The translations under genes were made by a program, and so were the position numbers. From VRUE01 sp963697805 (lineage in GTDB: Bacteria; Actinomycetota; Thermoleophilia; Solirubrobacterales; 70-9): a stretch of 64,000 nucleotides of DNA. Positions 8,222 through 15,495 of this stretch are shown here, piece after piece. The notes under the pieces were generated by a model. It made no database searches and was not told the origin of the DNA. It was given only the letters and a program-made list of their open reading frames with translations. The stretch covers positions 1-64,000 of the forward strand of contig CAVOPB010000002.1 of the NCBI GenBank assembly GCA_963697805.1, written 5' to 3'. Position 1 is the stretch's first letter. Each line of letters begins with the position of its first letter.

Positions 8222-9794
8222 AGCGCGTGTCTCCCGAGCGGGGAGCGAGGCCGCCGGGGCGAAGACCCCGCCGAACCAGGAGCGTGGTCACCCCCGGTGT
8301 CGTCGCCAGGGCCGTGCGGGCCCTCCCCAGCCCCTCGCGGCGCCAACGCTCGGTGAGGCCGACGACGACGACGCCCGAACGCCGGGCCTCGGCGACGAGC
8401 GCCTCCGGGGTCGGCTCGACGATGACCGGATCGGCCGGAACCCCGAGGGCCCGCTGGAGCGCCAGCGAGGCGCTGGCGAGCATCCGGCTCGCGTCGCGAC
8501 CGCTGGGGCCGGTGCTCGGCCCCGCGAGGCGCAGCTCCCGATCGAGGGCGCGCGCCAGCCAGGCGCCGAGCTCGACCGCGGCCCAGTCGTGCTCGAACCC
8601 CGAGAACGGGACCAGGACCGGTCCCTCGCCCGGCGGCTCGGTCCCGACGAGCGCGGCAACGTCGCAGGGCGCGTCCTCGAGCAGCGACAGAACACGTGGG
8701 TCTTCGAGCAGCCGATCGGGGGCGTCGACCAGCAGGAGGTCGACATCCTGCTCGCGGGCGAGTCGCGAGAGATCGCTGCCGGGGGCGATCGACGTGAACG
8801 CGCCGGTGCGGACCGCGACGCCATCCTCGGCAAGCGGGACGCTCCGCTCGCGCAGCTGCCTGGTGATCTCGTCGAGCCGGTCGGAGCTCGGCACGGTCGC
8901 GGCGAGCACGAGCTCGTGGTCGACCTCCTTCGCGAGCGAGGCGCCGAGAGCGGCAAGCGCGGCGAGGCCGGCGCTCGAGAGGGCTGCCGCCAGCACCGTC
9001 CTGCGCGGGTCCTCGGGGGCGGTTGAGGCCCGCCCACTCCCTCCGGGGGCGGCCAGGCTCTGGTCCTGGCGGAGGATGGCCGCCTCGAGGTCCTGCAGCT
9101 CGCCGCTCGGCTCGATGCCGAGCTCCTCGACCAGCACCTGGCGCGCATCCCGGAAGGCCGCGAGCGCCTCCGCCTGCCGCCCGGAGCGGTAGAGCGCCAG
9201 CATCCGCAACGCTCGCAGGCGCTCGCGAAGCGGGTGCTCGGCGACCAGTACCTCGAGCTCCGCCGCCGCCTCGGCCGCCTGGCCAAGATCGAGCTCGGCC
9301 TCGATCCGCCGCTCGAGCGCGGCGAGGCGAAGCTCGTCCAGCCTCGCCGCGATCGGCCGCATCGCGGGAACCTCGGCGAGGTCGGAGAGTGCCGGGCCGC
9401 GCCAGAGCGCAAGCGCCTCCGCCAACCGGGCGGAGGATCGGGTCGGATCGCCGGTCTCACGCGCGGCCACCGCCTCCGCGACGAGGCGCTCGAAACGAGT
9501 CAGGTCGAGGTCGTCGGCCGCAACCGCCAGCGCATAGCCGTTGCCCCGCGTCGTGATCGCCTCGCGGCCCAGCGCCTTGCGCAGCTGCGAGACGTAGCCC
9601 TGGACCAGGTTGGACGCGGTCTCGGGCGGATCGTCGTCCCAGACACCGTCGATCAGCCGCTCGGCCGGGATCGCTCTGTTTGCCTCGGCGAGGAGGAGCG
9701 CCAGCAGGACGCGTTGCCGCGGCCCGCCGATCGAGACCGGATCGCCGTCGAGGAGGACCTCGAGCGGCCCGAGGATCCGGAACTCAGTTGCCAC
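8199..9794 (-). CDS. SARP/BTAD transcriptional regulator with universal-stress-like C-terminal half
   Basis: A 531-residue protein. Residues 1-95 are an OmpR-type winged helix (FRILGPLEVLLDGDPVSIGG, RQRVLLALLLAEANR, GYVSQLRKALG, TRGNGYAL). Residues 96-245 are the BTAD helical repeat domain (LDLTRFERLVAEAVAARETG, ALWRGPALSDLAEVP, LYRSGRQAEALAAFRDAR). A hydrophobic, Ala-rich stretch at about 266-288 follows, then a half resembling two universal-stress folds (EGPVLVPFSGFEHDWAAVEL, GVVVVGLTERWRREGLG). BTAD regulators usually activate pathways in Actinomycetota; the added half is probably the sensory part. It is convergent with, and overlaps, the lipoprotein gene. ATG start; no strong ribosome site seen. 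Confidence 0.85.
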   Translation of the reverse strand: MATEFRILGPLEVLLDGDPVSIGGPRQRVLLALLLAEANRAIPAERLIDGVWDDDPPETASNLVQGYVSQLRKALGREAITTRGNGYALAVAADDLDLTRFERLVAEAVAARETGDPTRSSARLAEALALWRGPALSDLAEVPAMRPIAARLDELRLAALERRIEAELDLGQAAEAAAELEVLVAEHPLRERLRALRMLALYRSGRQAEALAAFRDARQVLVEELGIEPSGELQDLEAAILRQDQSLAAPGGSGRASTAPEDPRRTVLAAALSSAGLAALAALGASLAKEVDHELVLAATVPSSDRLDEITRQLRERSVPLAEDGVAVRTGAFTSIAPGSDLSRLAREQDVDLLLVDAPDRLLEDPRVLSLLEDAPCDVAALVGTEPPGEGPVLVPFSGFEHDWAAVELGAWLARALDRELRLAGPSTGPSGRDASRMLASASLALQRALGVPADPVIVEPTPEALVAEARRSGVVVVGLTERWRREGLGRARTALATTPGVTTLLVRRGLRPGGLAPRSGDTRFTWTIAG

Positions 9795-9839
9795 GGCGGA
9801 ACAGGGGCAGGGCGTCCAAGTCCCGCCAACTCTCTCAGG

Positions 9840-9941
9840 TCACTGCGGGACGCGAAGCCCGTCGAGCGCGAGGCCGAGGATGCGGTCGATCTGATCGGCG
9901 TCTGCGGTGCGGATCGCGGCGAAGCCGACGAGCGGCAGCGA
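9840..9941 (-). pseudogene. Probable remnant of a TetR-family gene 3' end
   Basis: The leftward frame ending in TGA at 9840-9842 reads SLPLVGFAAIRTADADQIDR then ILGLALDGLRVPQ, which looks like the last helix of a TetR ligand-binding domain. Upstream the frame stays open to about 10060 but turns into low-complexity Arg/Pro sequence with no HTH and no credible start. No complete gene fits between 9795 and 10063, so I read this as a decayed fragment. Chance resemblance is possible. Confidence 0.35.
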
Positions 9942-10063
9942 GAAACCGCCGCGCCGCGGCGGCGGTGAGCGAAGAGGGCATTCCGACGTCCCTCGGACGA
10001 GCAGCTTTCGCCGGGTCGCGGTCTTCGTACCGCTCCGCGGCAGACCGCGCTGAGGGGGCCGCG

Positions 10064-11170
10064 CTACTTCAGGTTCAGCTTCAGCGTGCCCTTGAATGTC
10101 TGCTTGGCGGGCAAGCCGCCGGTGGGCGTGAACGCCAGCGAGACCTTGATCTTCAGCTTGCCCTTTTCATTCAGGACCTTCTTGCCGGCGCCGGTCGGCT
10201 TCAGCGGCACCTTGACCTTGCCCGCCGCGGTCGGTTTCAGGGTCGCCGGTTTGACCAGCCCCTTCTTGCCCTTCTTGCTGGCGCTCGCCTTCTTCGACGC
10301 CGCTGCGTCGGTGGCTTTCAGCACCCCGGCACCCGGCACGGTGACCGTCAGGGTCCCGGTCCCGTTCGATTTGTTCAGCTTCAGTTTGCCTTTTTTGAAG
10401 GCGTTGCTCGGCGGCGTGCTGGCGATCGAGACAGCGTCGACCCCGGTGTTGAAGACGTTGTCGCCGACGGCATTCGCGATCCGCAGTCGGACGGTCTGCC
10501 CGGCGAATGGAGTCAGATCGGCGCTGAGCTGAGTCGGAGCCAGCGATTCGGGGTCGCCGTTCTTGCTCGCGAAGAGGGTCGTGAGGATGTCGCTCGGGTT
10601 GACGGAATCGATCGGAGCGGTGGGTTTCATTACGTCTACGCGCACCTGCTGGTTGGTCGGTTTGTCTTCTTCTTCGATCGGTTCGATCGGCACGACTTTG
10701 AGCTCGCCGACCGAGAGAGTGTCGGGGGTCGGGACATGGATCGGCGCCCGCGAGACGTAGTAGAAGGTCATCGTCAGCTGCTGGCTGTAGTACGGCTCCA
10801 GCGCAACGTCTTGGTAGAGGATCGCCGTGTCGGGACCCCTCTCGTCGCTGACGGCGCCCCAGCTCCCCTGGGGCGGTGCAAAGAACGGCGGGAACACCGG
10901 CGACAGAAGCGGTTTGGCGATCGGTTCGATCGGTTCGATGATGATGATTTCGCCTTCTTCTTCTTCTTCTTTCTGGATCGGCGGTTTTGTGCCGGTGTAG
11001 GCGAACCAGTTACCTCTGGTGCTGCTGTTGGACACCTGCCAACCGCTCAGGTTCCCGGTCTCGAAGTCGCCGTTGACGACCGTCGCCCCCTGGGCGGCGA
11101 CCGGAATCAGCATTAGCCCGGCGACAAACAGGGCCAGCACCCCAACTCCAAACGAACGTCGACTCATCAC
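10064..11170 (-). CDS. Secreted protein with galactose-binding-like domain and acidic/Ile repeats
   Basis: A 368-residue exported protein. A signal peptide (SRRSFGVGVLALFVAGLMLI, PVAAQGA) is followed by VVNGDFETGNLSGWQVSNSS, the usual opening of a carbohydrate-binding-like beta sandwich, and later LTPFAGQTVRLRIANAVGDN. Residues 64-86 and 157-169 hold simple-sequence inserts (EEEEEGEIIIIEPIEPI and VPIEPIEEED). The final ~120 residues are Lys-rich beta repeats (FKKGKLKLNKSNGTGTLTVT, VKVPLKPTGAGKKVL, FKGTLKLNLK) typical of cell-surface proteins in this kind of genome. The inserts are encoded by TTC/GATCGGTTC microsatellite DNA with lower GC than the rest. Surface adhesion or glycan binding is a guess. 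Confidence 0.7.
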   Translation of the reverse strand: MMSRRSFGVGVLALFVAGLMLIPVAAQGATVVNGDFETGNLSGWQVSNSSTRGNWFAYTGTKPPIQKEEEEEGEIIIIEPIEPIAKPLLSPVFPPFFAPPQGSWGAVSDERGPDTAILYQDVALEPYYSQQLTMTFYYVSRAPIHVPTPDTLSVGELKVVPIEPIEEEDKPTNQQVRVDVMKPTAPIDSVNPSDILTTLFASKNGDPESLAPTQLSADLTPFAGQTVRLRIANAVGDNVFNTGVDAVSIASTPPSNAFKKGKLKLNKSNGTGTLTVTVPGAGVLKATDAAASKKASASKKGKKGLVKPATLKPTAAGKVKVPLKPTGAGKKVLNEKGKLKIKVSLAFTPTGGLPAKQTFKGTLKLNLK

Positions 11171-11179
11171 CCGAAGAGT

Positions 11180-12427
11180 CTAGAGCCGAACCAGGTTCTC
11201 GGCCCGGATCCCGCGGGTGACGCCGCGGAAGTCGACCACCAGCGGTGCCGTCGCGACCACGTCGCCGTAGTCGAGCTCGGGGTGAGCGGTGACAATCGCG
11301 GCCACGTCCGAGGACTCGAGCGCCGCCGGGAGCTCGGACGAGGTGAGCTGGAACTCGGGCAGCTCGGCGACGTGGGGGTCGTGGAAGGAGACCTCGGCGC
11401 CGAGCTCGGCGAGGAGCCTGATGATCTGCAGGGCAGGTGATTCGCGGGTGTCGCCGACGCCGGCCTTGTAGGAGACACCGAGGACGAGGACATTCGAGCC
11501 GTGGACCGATTTCCCGGCCTCGTTCAGGGCGCGGGCGATCAGGTCGACGCAGTAGGCGGGCTGGGCGCGGTTGACCTTTCCGGCGAGCTCGATGAACTCG
11601 GGGTAGAAGTCGTGTTCGCGGGCCTTGAAGGCGAGATAGAAGGGGTCCACCGGGAGGCAGTGGCCGCCCATCCCGGGGCCGGGGTCGAAGCGCATGAAGC
11701 CGAACGGCTTCGTCGCGGCGGCGTCGATCACCTCCCAGACGTCGATACCGAGGCGGTCACAGAGCTGCGAGAGCTCGTTGACGAGGGCGATGTTGACCGA
11801 GCGGAAGATGTTCTCGAGCAGCTTCGCCAGCTCCGCCGCGTCAGGTGTCGAGAGGACGACGACCTCGTCGCAGATCTCCGAGTAGAGCTCGCGCGCGCGC
11901 TCGGCGCAGGCCTCGGTCACCCCGCCGACCAGCTTCGGGGTGGTCCTGATCGTGTGGTCGGTGCGGCCGGGGTCGATCCGCTCCGGCGAGAAGGCAAGGT
12001 TGAACTGATCGCCGGCCGACATCCCCGACTCCTCGAGGATCGGCAGCAGGCGCTCGCGGGTCGTGCCGGGGTATGTGGTCGACTCGAGGACCACCAGCTG
12101 GCCCTCCCTCAGCACCTTGGAGAGCGCGTTTGAGGCCTCGATCAGGTAGGTCAGGTCGGGTTCGCGCGAGCTCGTCAAGGGCGTCGGGACGCAGACGATG
12201 ATGGCGTCGCATGGCTCGAGCTCGGCGTACTCGGTCGTCGCCCGCAGCCGCCCGCTGAGCGGCGCCAGGGCATCGTCGGGGATGCCCTCGATGTAGCTGC
12301 GCCCGGCGTCAAGCGACTCGATCTTGCGCGGGTCGGTGTCGAGGCCGACGACCTCGTGACCCGCCTCGGCGAAGGCGACCGCGAGGGGGAGGCCGACGTA
12401 GCCGATGCCGACGATCCCGATCTTCAC
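11180..12427 (-). CDS. UDP-sugar dehydrogenase (UDP-GlcNAc/ManNAc 6-dehydrogenase type)
   Basis: A 415-residue NAD-dependent enzyme that oxidises the C6 hydroxyl of a UDP-hexose to a uronic acid for surface polysaccharide synthesis. The N-terminal Rossmann motif is VKIGIVGIGYVGLPLAVAFA. VCVPTPL, ESTTYPGTT, FSPERIDPG and the catalytic-Cys motif GPGMGGHCLPVDPFYL (Cys near 257) are all present, as is the C-terminal domain (VLVLGVSYKAGVGDTRESPA). The motif pattern is closer to WecC/WbpA-type UDP-HexNAc dehydrogenases than to UDP-glucose dehydrogenase; the exact substrate is uncertain. GTG at 12425-12427 is preferred because GGGGA lies 5 nt upstream; GTG at 12437-12439 is the alternative. It probably feeds the glycan locus at 16-28 kb. 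Confidence 0.88.
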   Translation of the reverse strand: MKIGIVGIGYVGLPLAVAFAEAGHEVVGLDTDPRKIESLDAGRSYIEGIPDDALAPLSGRLRATTEYAELEPCDAIIVCVPTPLTSSREPDLTYLIEASNALSKVLREGQLVVLESTTYPGTTRERLLPILEESGMSAGDQFNLAFSPERIDPGRTDHTIRTTPKLVGGVTEACAERARELYSEICDEVVVLSTPDAAELAKLLENIFRSVNIALVNELSQLCDRLGIDVWEVIDAAATKPFGFMRFDPGPGMGGHCLPVDPFYLAFKAREHDFYPEFIELAGKVNRAQPAYCVDLIARALNEAGKSVHGSNVLVLGVSYKAGVGDTRESPALQIIRLLAELGAEVSFHDPHVAELPEFQLTSSELPAALESSDVAAIVTAHPELDYGDVVATAPLVVDFRGVTRGIRAENLVRL

Positions 12428-12515
12428 GTGAGTCCCCACTCCGCGCTCATCGTCGGGAGTCTAGGCCGCGGCCGGGCCGTTGCAGTGCCCTCCGGACTGC
12501 CCTAGGCTGAACGAG
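12428..12515. promoter_or_regulatory. Divergent promoters
   Basis: A leftward -10 box TAGACT occupies 12458-12463 for the UDP-sugar dehydrogenase, leaving a short leader with GGGGA. A rightward -10 box TAGGCT occupies 12503-12508, 7 nt before the ATG at 12516, so that TetR mRNA should be leaderless. Confidence 0.5.
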
Positions 12516-13187
12516 ATGGATTCTCCCTCCAGGCGGAGCGCGGGTCATGGGCTGCCGGAGGCCTACGCGGTGCGCTCCGAGCGGGAGCGGTTGCGCGAGG
12601 CGATGGTCCGCGTCGCGGCGGCGAAAGGCTACGAGGCGGCGACGGTCACCGACGTGATCGAGGTCGCCGGTGTCTCGCTCGAGGCCTTCCACGAAATGTT
12701 CGACGGCAAGGAGGACTGCTTCCTCGAGGCCTACGACGCGGTGATCGACGTCCTCATCGCCCACGTCACCAGCGCCTACGAGGCTGCCGGCGGCGAGCCC
12801 TGGCCCGACCGGATGACGGCGGCGCTGCGGGCACTGGTCGAACTGCTGGCCGCCGAGTCCGACATCGCCCGGATGGCGATGGTCGAGGTGACCGCGGTGG
12901 GCGAGAGCGCGAGGGAGCGCTACCGCGCGGCGCTGACGCGGTTCTCGCGCCTGCTCGAGGAGGGCCGCCAGTACGCGACCGCGGGCGACTCCCTCCCCCC
13001 CGACACCGCCCGCTTCGCGATCGGCGGCGCGACCTCGCTGATCTTCGACGAAATCCGCGCCGGCCGCGGGCCGGAGCTGGTCCGGATCCTCCCCGACCTG
13101 GTCTTCGCCGTCCTCATGCCCTACCTCGGCCCGGAGGCGGCCGAGGACGAGATGCGTCGCGTCGGCGGCCAGCAGGAGGCCGGCTAG
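12516..13187 (+). CDS. TetR-family regulator
   Basis: A 223-residue regulator. The HTH is SERERLREAMVRVAAAKGYE, AATVTDVIEVAGVSLEAFHE, MFDGKEDCFLEAYDA. The ligand domain (MTAALRALVELLAAESDIAR) ends in DLVFAVLMPYLGPEAAEDEM, resembling the TetR group at 1640-3592. ATG at 12516 is chosen over an in-frame start at 12480 because the TAGGCT box at 12503-12508 lies 7 nt upstream of it. Its stop overlaps the convergent crotonase stop by 4 bp. It may control that crotonase gene or the divergent dehydrogenase; neither is shown by the sequence. Confidence 0.82.
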   Translation: MDSPSRRSAGHGLPEAYAVRSERERLREAMVRVAAAKGYEAATVTDVIEVAGVSLEAFHEMFDGKEDCFLEAYDAVIDVLIAHVTSAYEAAGGEPWPDRMTAALRALVELLAAESDIARMAMVEVTAVGESARERYRAALTRFSRLLEEGRQYATAGDSLPPDTARFAIGGATSLIFDEIRAGRGPELVRILPDLVFAVLMPYLGPEAAEDEMRRVGGQQEAG

Positions 13188-13936
13188 ACCCCGTCGCCGC
13201 CGCGGCCCTCGCCGGCCGCGAAGCGGGCCGCACCGCGCGCGGCGACCTCGAGGACCTCGCGGCCGATCCGGTGCTCGAGGGCGAGCCCCTGCTCGAGCGG
13301 CAGCCCGGCCCCCTCGATCGTCGCGCGGCGGTCGGCCAGCATCGTCTCCTGCGGGAAGGAGGCGATCCGCTCGGCGAGCTCGAGCGCGCGCTCGAGGTGG
13401 CGTCCGGGGGCGACGACCTCGTTGACGAGGCCGATCCGCTCGGCCTCCTCGGCATCAACCGGGCGGCCGGTGAGGATCAGCTCCAGCGCCCGCCCCATCC
13501 CGACGACCAGCGGCAGGCGCTGGGTCCCGCCGTCGACGAGCGGGACGCCCCAGCGACGCTCGAACAGGCCGAGGGTCGACCCCTGGGTCGCGATCCGGAT
13601 GTCGCACCAGAGCGCCAGCTCGACGCCGCCCGCCAGGCACCACCCGTCGATCGCGGCGATCGCCGGCTTCGAGGGTGTCACCCGGGTCGAGCCCATCGGC
13701 CCCTCGGGGTGGTCGACGTCGAGGTCGAGCGCCTTGAGGTCGGCGCCGGCGCAGAACGCCTGGCCGCCCGCGCCGGTGAGGACGAGAACGCGCGCCTCGG
13801 GGTCCGCCTCGAAGTCGTGGAACCCGCGCCGCAGAAGCTCGGCGGTCGCGCCGTCGACCGCGTTGCGGCGCTCGGGCCGATCGATCGTCAGGACGGCGGC
13901 AGCGCCGACCCGCTCGTAGCGAACGCTCTCACCCAC
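13184..13936 (-). CDS. Enoyl-CoA hydratase/isomerase (crotonase) family protein
   Basis: A 250-residue crotonase. The CoA/oxyanion-hole motifs FCAGADLKAL (61-70) and GWCLAGGVELALWCDIRIAT are present. Both catalytic glutamates of classical enoyl-CoA hydratase have equivalents, Glu106 (GGVE) and Glu126 (FERRWGVPLVDGGTQRLP), spaced 20 residues apart as in the rat enzyme, so hydratase activity on a trans-2-enoyl-CoA is plausible. TGRPVDAEEAERIGLVNEVV is the usual C-terminal part. It stands alone; no other beta-oxidation gene is nearby. It is tail-to-tail with the TetR gene with a 4-bp overlap, and FadR-like control of fatty-acid or branched-acid degradation is only inference. Confidence 0.88.
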   Translation of the reverse strand: MGESVRYERVGAAAVLTIDRPERRNAVDGATAELLRRGFHDFEADPEARVLVLTGAGGQAFCAGADLKALDLDVDHPEGPMGSTRVTPSKPAIAAIDGWCLAGGVELALWCDIRIATQGSTLGLFERRWGVPLVDGGTQRLPLVVGMGRALELILTGRPVDAEEAERIGLVNEVVAPGRHLERALELAERIASFPQETMLADRRATIEGAGLPLEQGLALEHRIGREVLEVAARGAARFAAGEGRGGDGV

Positions 13937-14376
13937 GGTGAGAAGAGTAGGGAGCGGGCGGGCTAGCTGCGGCGGCTAAGACTCGCGGGGTTCACCACAG
14001 CACCCTGCTCCCAGGTCGCGCCCCGGTCGCTGGCTCGGAGGGCAGGCAATCCCAAGCCGCCGCGAAAGCTAGGGACCGGCTCGGACATCCTCCCCGGCCG
14101 GTTTCGGGCAACAAAAAACACGACCGGCGGTGACGTTCGAAGCCTGCCCCGCGCGTAGCCTTCGCGCGTAGAAGCTTTTCCCGCCACCTTCGAGATGGTG
14201 TCCCACTTGGCTCTGTGGGGCCTCTCTCTCCCGGTCGCAGAGCGAACTTAGCGCGGCCGCAGCGCCGGCGCCAGTCCTGTCAATCGGCAATCCCGCAAAC
14301 TCCGCAGAAATCAGGGGGTGAGAGGTCGATTCGGAGCATTTGTCCGGACTCCGAAGTACGGTCGCGGGCGGAATGA
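13937..14376. other. Non-coding, apparently decayed region
   Basis: No intact gene was found. The leftward frame ending at 13963 reads LRASDRGATWEQGAVVNP, which resembles a BNR/Asp-box (S-x-D-x-G-x-x-W) remnant. On the minus strand, 14080-14093 reads GGAGGATGTCCGAG, identical to a common tRNA-Ser 5' end, but no tRNA cloverleaf follows. GCGCGTAG repeats twice near 14150-14170. The stretch just precedes an MFS gene fragment, so the whole region looks like degraded sequence. Confidence 0.4.
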
Positions 14377-14529
14377 GCGACGGGTTGGAGGCTTCCCGGC
14401 CTCGGCGGGCTCCTGTTCGGCTACGACACCGGTGTCATCGCCGGGGCGCTGCTCTTCATCAAGGACGACTTCGGCCTCAACAGCTTCGAACAGGGCCTGG
14501 TCGTCGCGGCGGTCCCGATCGGCGCCTGA
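14377..14529 (+). pseudogene. Fragment of a sugar-porter MFS transporter N-terminus
   Basis: The frame from after a TGA at 14374-14376 to the TGA at 14527-14529 reads LPGLGGLLFGYDTGVIAGAL, then LFIKDDFGLNSFEQGLVVAA, VPIGA. GGLLFGYDTGVIAGA-LLFI is the first transmembrane helix signature of the sugar porter family (XylE/GalP/GLUT type), and the text stops at the start of helix 2. No start codon precedes it in frame and about 90% of the transporter is absent. It ends 26 bp before metF. Confidence 0.75.
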
Positions 14530-14543
14530 GGGCCGCCTCTGGC

Positions 14544-14549
14544 TACGCT
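14544..14549 (+). promoter_or_regulatory. -10 box of metF, leaderless type
   Basis: TACGCT lies 6 nt before the metF ATG, and no ribosome site fits between. The promoter sits in the spacer right after the MFS fragment. Confidence 0.5.
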
Positions 14550-14555
14550 CTCCGA

Positions 14556-15473
14556 ATGCGGATCGACAAGATCATCGAGTCGAAGGCGCCCGTCTTTTCG
14601 GTCGAGTTCTTCCCGCCGAAGACCGAGGAGGCGACCGAGCAGCTGTTCGCGACCGCGCACTCGCTGCGCGAGCTGGCGCCCGATTTTGTCTCTGTGACCT
14701 ACGGTGCCGGCGGCTCGACCCGCGAGGGCACGGTCGAGATCACCAAGCGCCTGAAGGACGAGCTCGGGCTCGAAGCCATGGCGCACCTGAGCTGCGTCGG
14801 CGAGACCACCGAGGGCCTCGGGGCGACCCTCGACCGGATCGCCGAGTCGGGGATCGAGAACGTCTTCGCCCTGCGCGGCGACCCGCCGCGGGGTCAGGCC
14901 GACTTCGTCCAGCTCGAGGGGGGGCTGGGAAGCGCCGCGGAGCTGGCCGAGTTCATCTCCGCTGGCTGGGACTTCACAATCGGCGGTGCCTGCTTCCCCG
15001 AGGTCCATCCCGAGGCGCCCGACCTCCAGACTGACCTCCGCTATCTCAAGACCAAGGTCGACGCGGGCGCCTCGTTCCTGATCACCCAGCTCTTCTTCGA
15101 TAACCGGGTCTACTTCGACTTCGTCGATGCCGCGCGCCAGGCCGGGATCGACGTCCCGATCCTCGCCGGTGTCATCCCGGTCGCCACCTTCGCCCAGACG
15201 AAGCGGATCTGCGACCTCTGCGACGCCTCGATCCCGGCCCGCCTCGAAGAGGCCTTCGAGGCCGCCCGCGGCGACGAGGAGGCCGAGTTCGAGCTCGGTG
15301 TCGCCTACGCCTCCCAGCAGTGCGCGGAGCTGTTGCTGGGCGGTGCCCCGGGAATCCACTTCTATGCCCTGAACCGGGCGCCGGCGACCCGGGCGGTGCT
15401 CGGCGCGCTGCACGCGGCGCGGCCCTGGGAGCGGGCCGAAGCGGCGGCCGGAGCCGGCTCAGTGCACGACTGA
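14556..15473 (+). CDS. metF: Methylenetetrahydrofolate reductase
   Basis: A 305-residue FAD enzyme reducing 5,10-methylene-THF to 5-methyl-THF for methionine synthesis. The start of the TIM barrel (FSVEFFPPKTEEATEQLF), SVTYGAGGSTREGTVEITKR, LRGDPPRG, FTIGGACFPEVHPEA, FLITQLFFDN and ILAGVIPV are all hallmark MetF motifs, and the length is normal for bacterial MetF. ATG at 14556 is chosen because the barrel's first strand starts at residue 13 and a -10 box (TACGCT, 14544-14549) lies 6 nt upstream; the frame is open further upstream only through the MFS remnant. It appears monocistronic or co-transcribed with the DUF3105 gene, which has its own -10 candidate. Confidence 0.95.
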   Translation: MRIDKIIESKAPVFSVEFFPPKTEEATEQLFATAHSLRELAPDFVSVTYGAGGSTREGTVEITKRLKDELGLEAMAHLSCVGETTEGLGATLDRIAESGIENVFALRGDPPRGQADFVQLEGGLGSAAELAEFISAGWDFTIGGACFPEVHPEAPDLQTDLRYLKTKVDAGASFLITQLFFDNRVYFDFVDAARQAGIDVPILAGVIPVATFAQTKRICDLCDASIPARLEEAFEAARGDEEAEFELGVAYASQQCAELLLGGAPGIHFYALNRAPATRAVLGALHAARPWERAEAAAGAGSVHD

Positions 15474-15495
15474 TCTAAACTGCCGCCGATCAATC

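Noticed and set aside
9680..11116. Long plus-strand open frame across the BTAD start and the secreted-protein gene
   Set aside because: It is the antisense shadow of 10064-11170 and its product is low-complexity Arg/Asp text with no domain; the minus-strand protein has a signal peptide and a recognisable fold.
12421..12434. Second parS candidate (TCTTCACGTGAGTC)
   Set aside because: Only 10 of 14 inner positions match parS; the CACGTG core alone is common in GC-rich DNA and it overlaps the UDP-sugar dehydrogenase start.
14080..14160. tRNA-Ser gene on the minus strand
   Set aside because: Only the first 14 nt match; there is no anticodon arm, T loop or matching acceptor stem.
13963..14187. 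Leftward 74-codon ORF with an Asp-box-like motif
   Set aside because: One S-x-D-x-G-x-x-W motif is too little to call a gene; the rest is low-complexity and there is no ribosome site or promoter.
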